6,168 nt of DNA from Candidatus Rokuibacteriota bacterium (GTDB taxonomy: Bacteria; JAUVQV01): positions 1-6,168 of the forward strand of contig JAUVQV010000064.1 of NCBI GenBank assembly GCA_030597995.1, written 5' to 3'. Below the pieces are notes generated by a model. That model saw only the letters and a program-made list of their open reading frames with translations. It did not search any database and was not told the origin of the DNA. Below, in pieces: positions 5,491 to 6,168 of this stretch (the first letter of the stretch is position 1; each line of letters opens with the position of its first letter). The translations under genes and the position numbers were made by a program.

Positions 5491-6168
5491 CCCGCCGCCT
5501 CCCCCGCCGCGGCTGCCAACTTTTGTCTGAAGTACTCTATGGTTTCGAGCAGACCGCTTTCCAGGTCGACCTTCGGGGTCCAGCCGAGGCGAGAGGAGGC
5601 CAGGGCGATGTCGGGCTGCCGGACCTTGGGGTCGTCTACGGGAAGCTCGACATGGACGATCCGGCTCGCGCTGCCGGTGAGTGTCACGATCTTCTGCGCC
5701 AGATCCTCGATCGCGTACTCGGCGGGATTGCCGAGGTTGACCGGCTCCGCCCCCCCCTCCTTCAAAAGAAGAACCAGCCCCTCGACCATATCCCTGACCG
5801 AGCAAAAACTCCGGGTCTGGCGGCCATTTCCATAGACGGTGATCTCCTCTTGCCGCAGGGCCTGGCAGGTGAAGTTCGGTATTGCCCGGCCGTCCCGGAT
5901 GCGCATCCTCGACCCGTAGGTATTGAATATCCTTGCGATCCGAGTACGAACGCCGTGATAGCGGTGGTAGGCCATGGTCAAAGCCTCCGCGAAGCGCTTG
6001 GCCTCGTCATATACCCCCCGGGGACCGATGGGGTTGACGTTGCCCCAGTAGTCCTCCCGCTGGGGGTGGACCAGAGGGTCGCCGTAGACCTCGGAGGTGG
6101 ATGCCAGGAGGAAGACCGCCCCCTTCTCCTTGGCCAAGCCCAGGGCCTTGTGCGTCCCGAGGCTGCCC
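5487..6168 (-). CDS. UDP-glucuronate decarboxylase (UDP-xylose synthase), 5' end outside window
   Basis: The visible 226 residues are the C-terminal two thirds of an extended SDR. They match UXS, which uses a tightly bound NAD to oxidise, decarboxylate and re-reduce UDP-glucuronate to UDP-xylose and CO2. Counting from the first full codon (6165-6167), the signature is [15 protein letters not shown] with T24 and E26. [14 protein letters not shown] follows with Y53 and K57, and DDPKVRQPD carries R183. These correspond to the Thr, Glu, Tyr and Arg active-site residues of human UXS1 (T118, E120, Y147, R277) with a constant offset of 94. [24 protein letters not shown] and [14 protein letters not shown] are further family segments. 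The frame is open to the window edge, so the TTG at 6135-6137 is not the start. It ends in an Ala/Gly-rich tail and overlaps the epimerase start by 4 nt. Confidence 0.9.
   Translation of the reverse strand, partial: GSLGTHKALGLAKEKGAVFLLASTSEVYGDPLVHPQREDYWGNVNPIGPRGVYDEAKRFAEALTMAYHRYHGVRTRIARIFNTYGSRMRIRDGRAIPNFTCQALRQEEITVYGNGRQTRSFCSVRDMVEGLVLLLKEGGAEPVNLGNPAEYAIEDLAQKIVTLTGSASRIVHVELPVDDPKVRQPDIALASSRLGWTPKVDLESGLLETIEYFRQKLAAAAGEAAG
5498..5502 (-). promoter_or_regulatory. Shine-Dalgarno site that decides the epimerase GTG start
   Basis: On the minus strand GGAGG lies 7 nt before the GTG at 5490-5488, inside the last codons of the decarboxylase gene. Together with the GTGA stop-start overlap it supports the short 319-residue epimerase over the 105-residue longer reading frame. 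The surrounding DNA is very G-rich, so part of the match could be compositional. Confidence 0.6.

Noticed and set aside
5491..5805. 105-residue N-terminal extension of the epimerase frame
   Set aside because: It is out of frame over the decarboxylase gene and reads as Arg/Gly-rich filler. The GTG at 5490 with GGAGG upstream starts exactly where the family begins.
4492..5835. Plus-strand open frame of 447 codons
   Set aside because: It is antisense to the epimerase and the decarboxylase, both of which show clear catalytic motifs. The antisense product has no recognisable domain.
6135..6137. TTG as start of the decarboxylase gene
   Set aside because: The frame is open further to the window edge and the upstream codons ([10 protein letters not shown]) continue the family sequence, so the gene is simply cut off.

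Overview
The window reads as a piece of a GC-rich, Gram-negative (diderm) bacterial chromosome. The diderm call rests on a lipoprotein of the LolB/LolA type and on nucleotide-sugar genes. The order TPR protein, LolB-like lipoprotein, ispE, tRNA-Gln resembles the lolB-ispE-prs neighbourhood known from proteobacteria, and a Deltaproteobacteria-like (Desulfobacterota) host is my best guess. That assignment comes from gene order alone and is weak.

The window has two blocks that converge near position 1100. The left block (1-1041, plus strand) is AT-richer. It holds the 3' end of an unrecognised gene (2-217), overlapped by 13 nt by a CmoB-like SAM-dependent methyltransferase (205-1041). The right block (1109-6168, minus strand) is strongly GC-rich and looks like one tightly packed operon. 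In transcription order it contains: a UDP-glucuronate decarboxylase cut by the window edge; a GalE-type NDP-sugar 4-epimerase that starts on a GTG overlapping the previous stop; a protein with about 15 TPRs; a LolB-like lipoprotein; ispE of the MEP isoprenoid pathway; and tRNA-Gln(UUG). The protein genes overlap by 4, 20 and 14 nt, and then a 9-nt gap precedes ispE. This pattern implies cotranscription and translational coupling.

Functionally, the two SDR enzymes plausibly act in sequence on UDP-sugars for surface glycans: UDP-GlcA to UDP-Xyl, then possibly 4-epimerisation to UDP-arabinose. The TPR protein and the lipoprotein point to envelope assembly. IspE feeds isoprenoid precursors, including the undecaprenyl carrier that glycan synthesis uses.

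The most notable point is that the last six codons and the stop of ispE lie inside the 5' end of the tRNA-Gln gene. Normal 5' maturation of the tRNA would therefore remove the ispE stop codon from the transcript. The second point of interest is the composition change directly beyond the tRNA 3' end, with no prs gene there; this could mark a junction with transferred DNA. I found no CRISPR array, IS element, riboswitch, clear promoter or rho-independent terminator, and no defence system.
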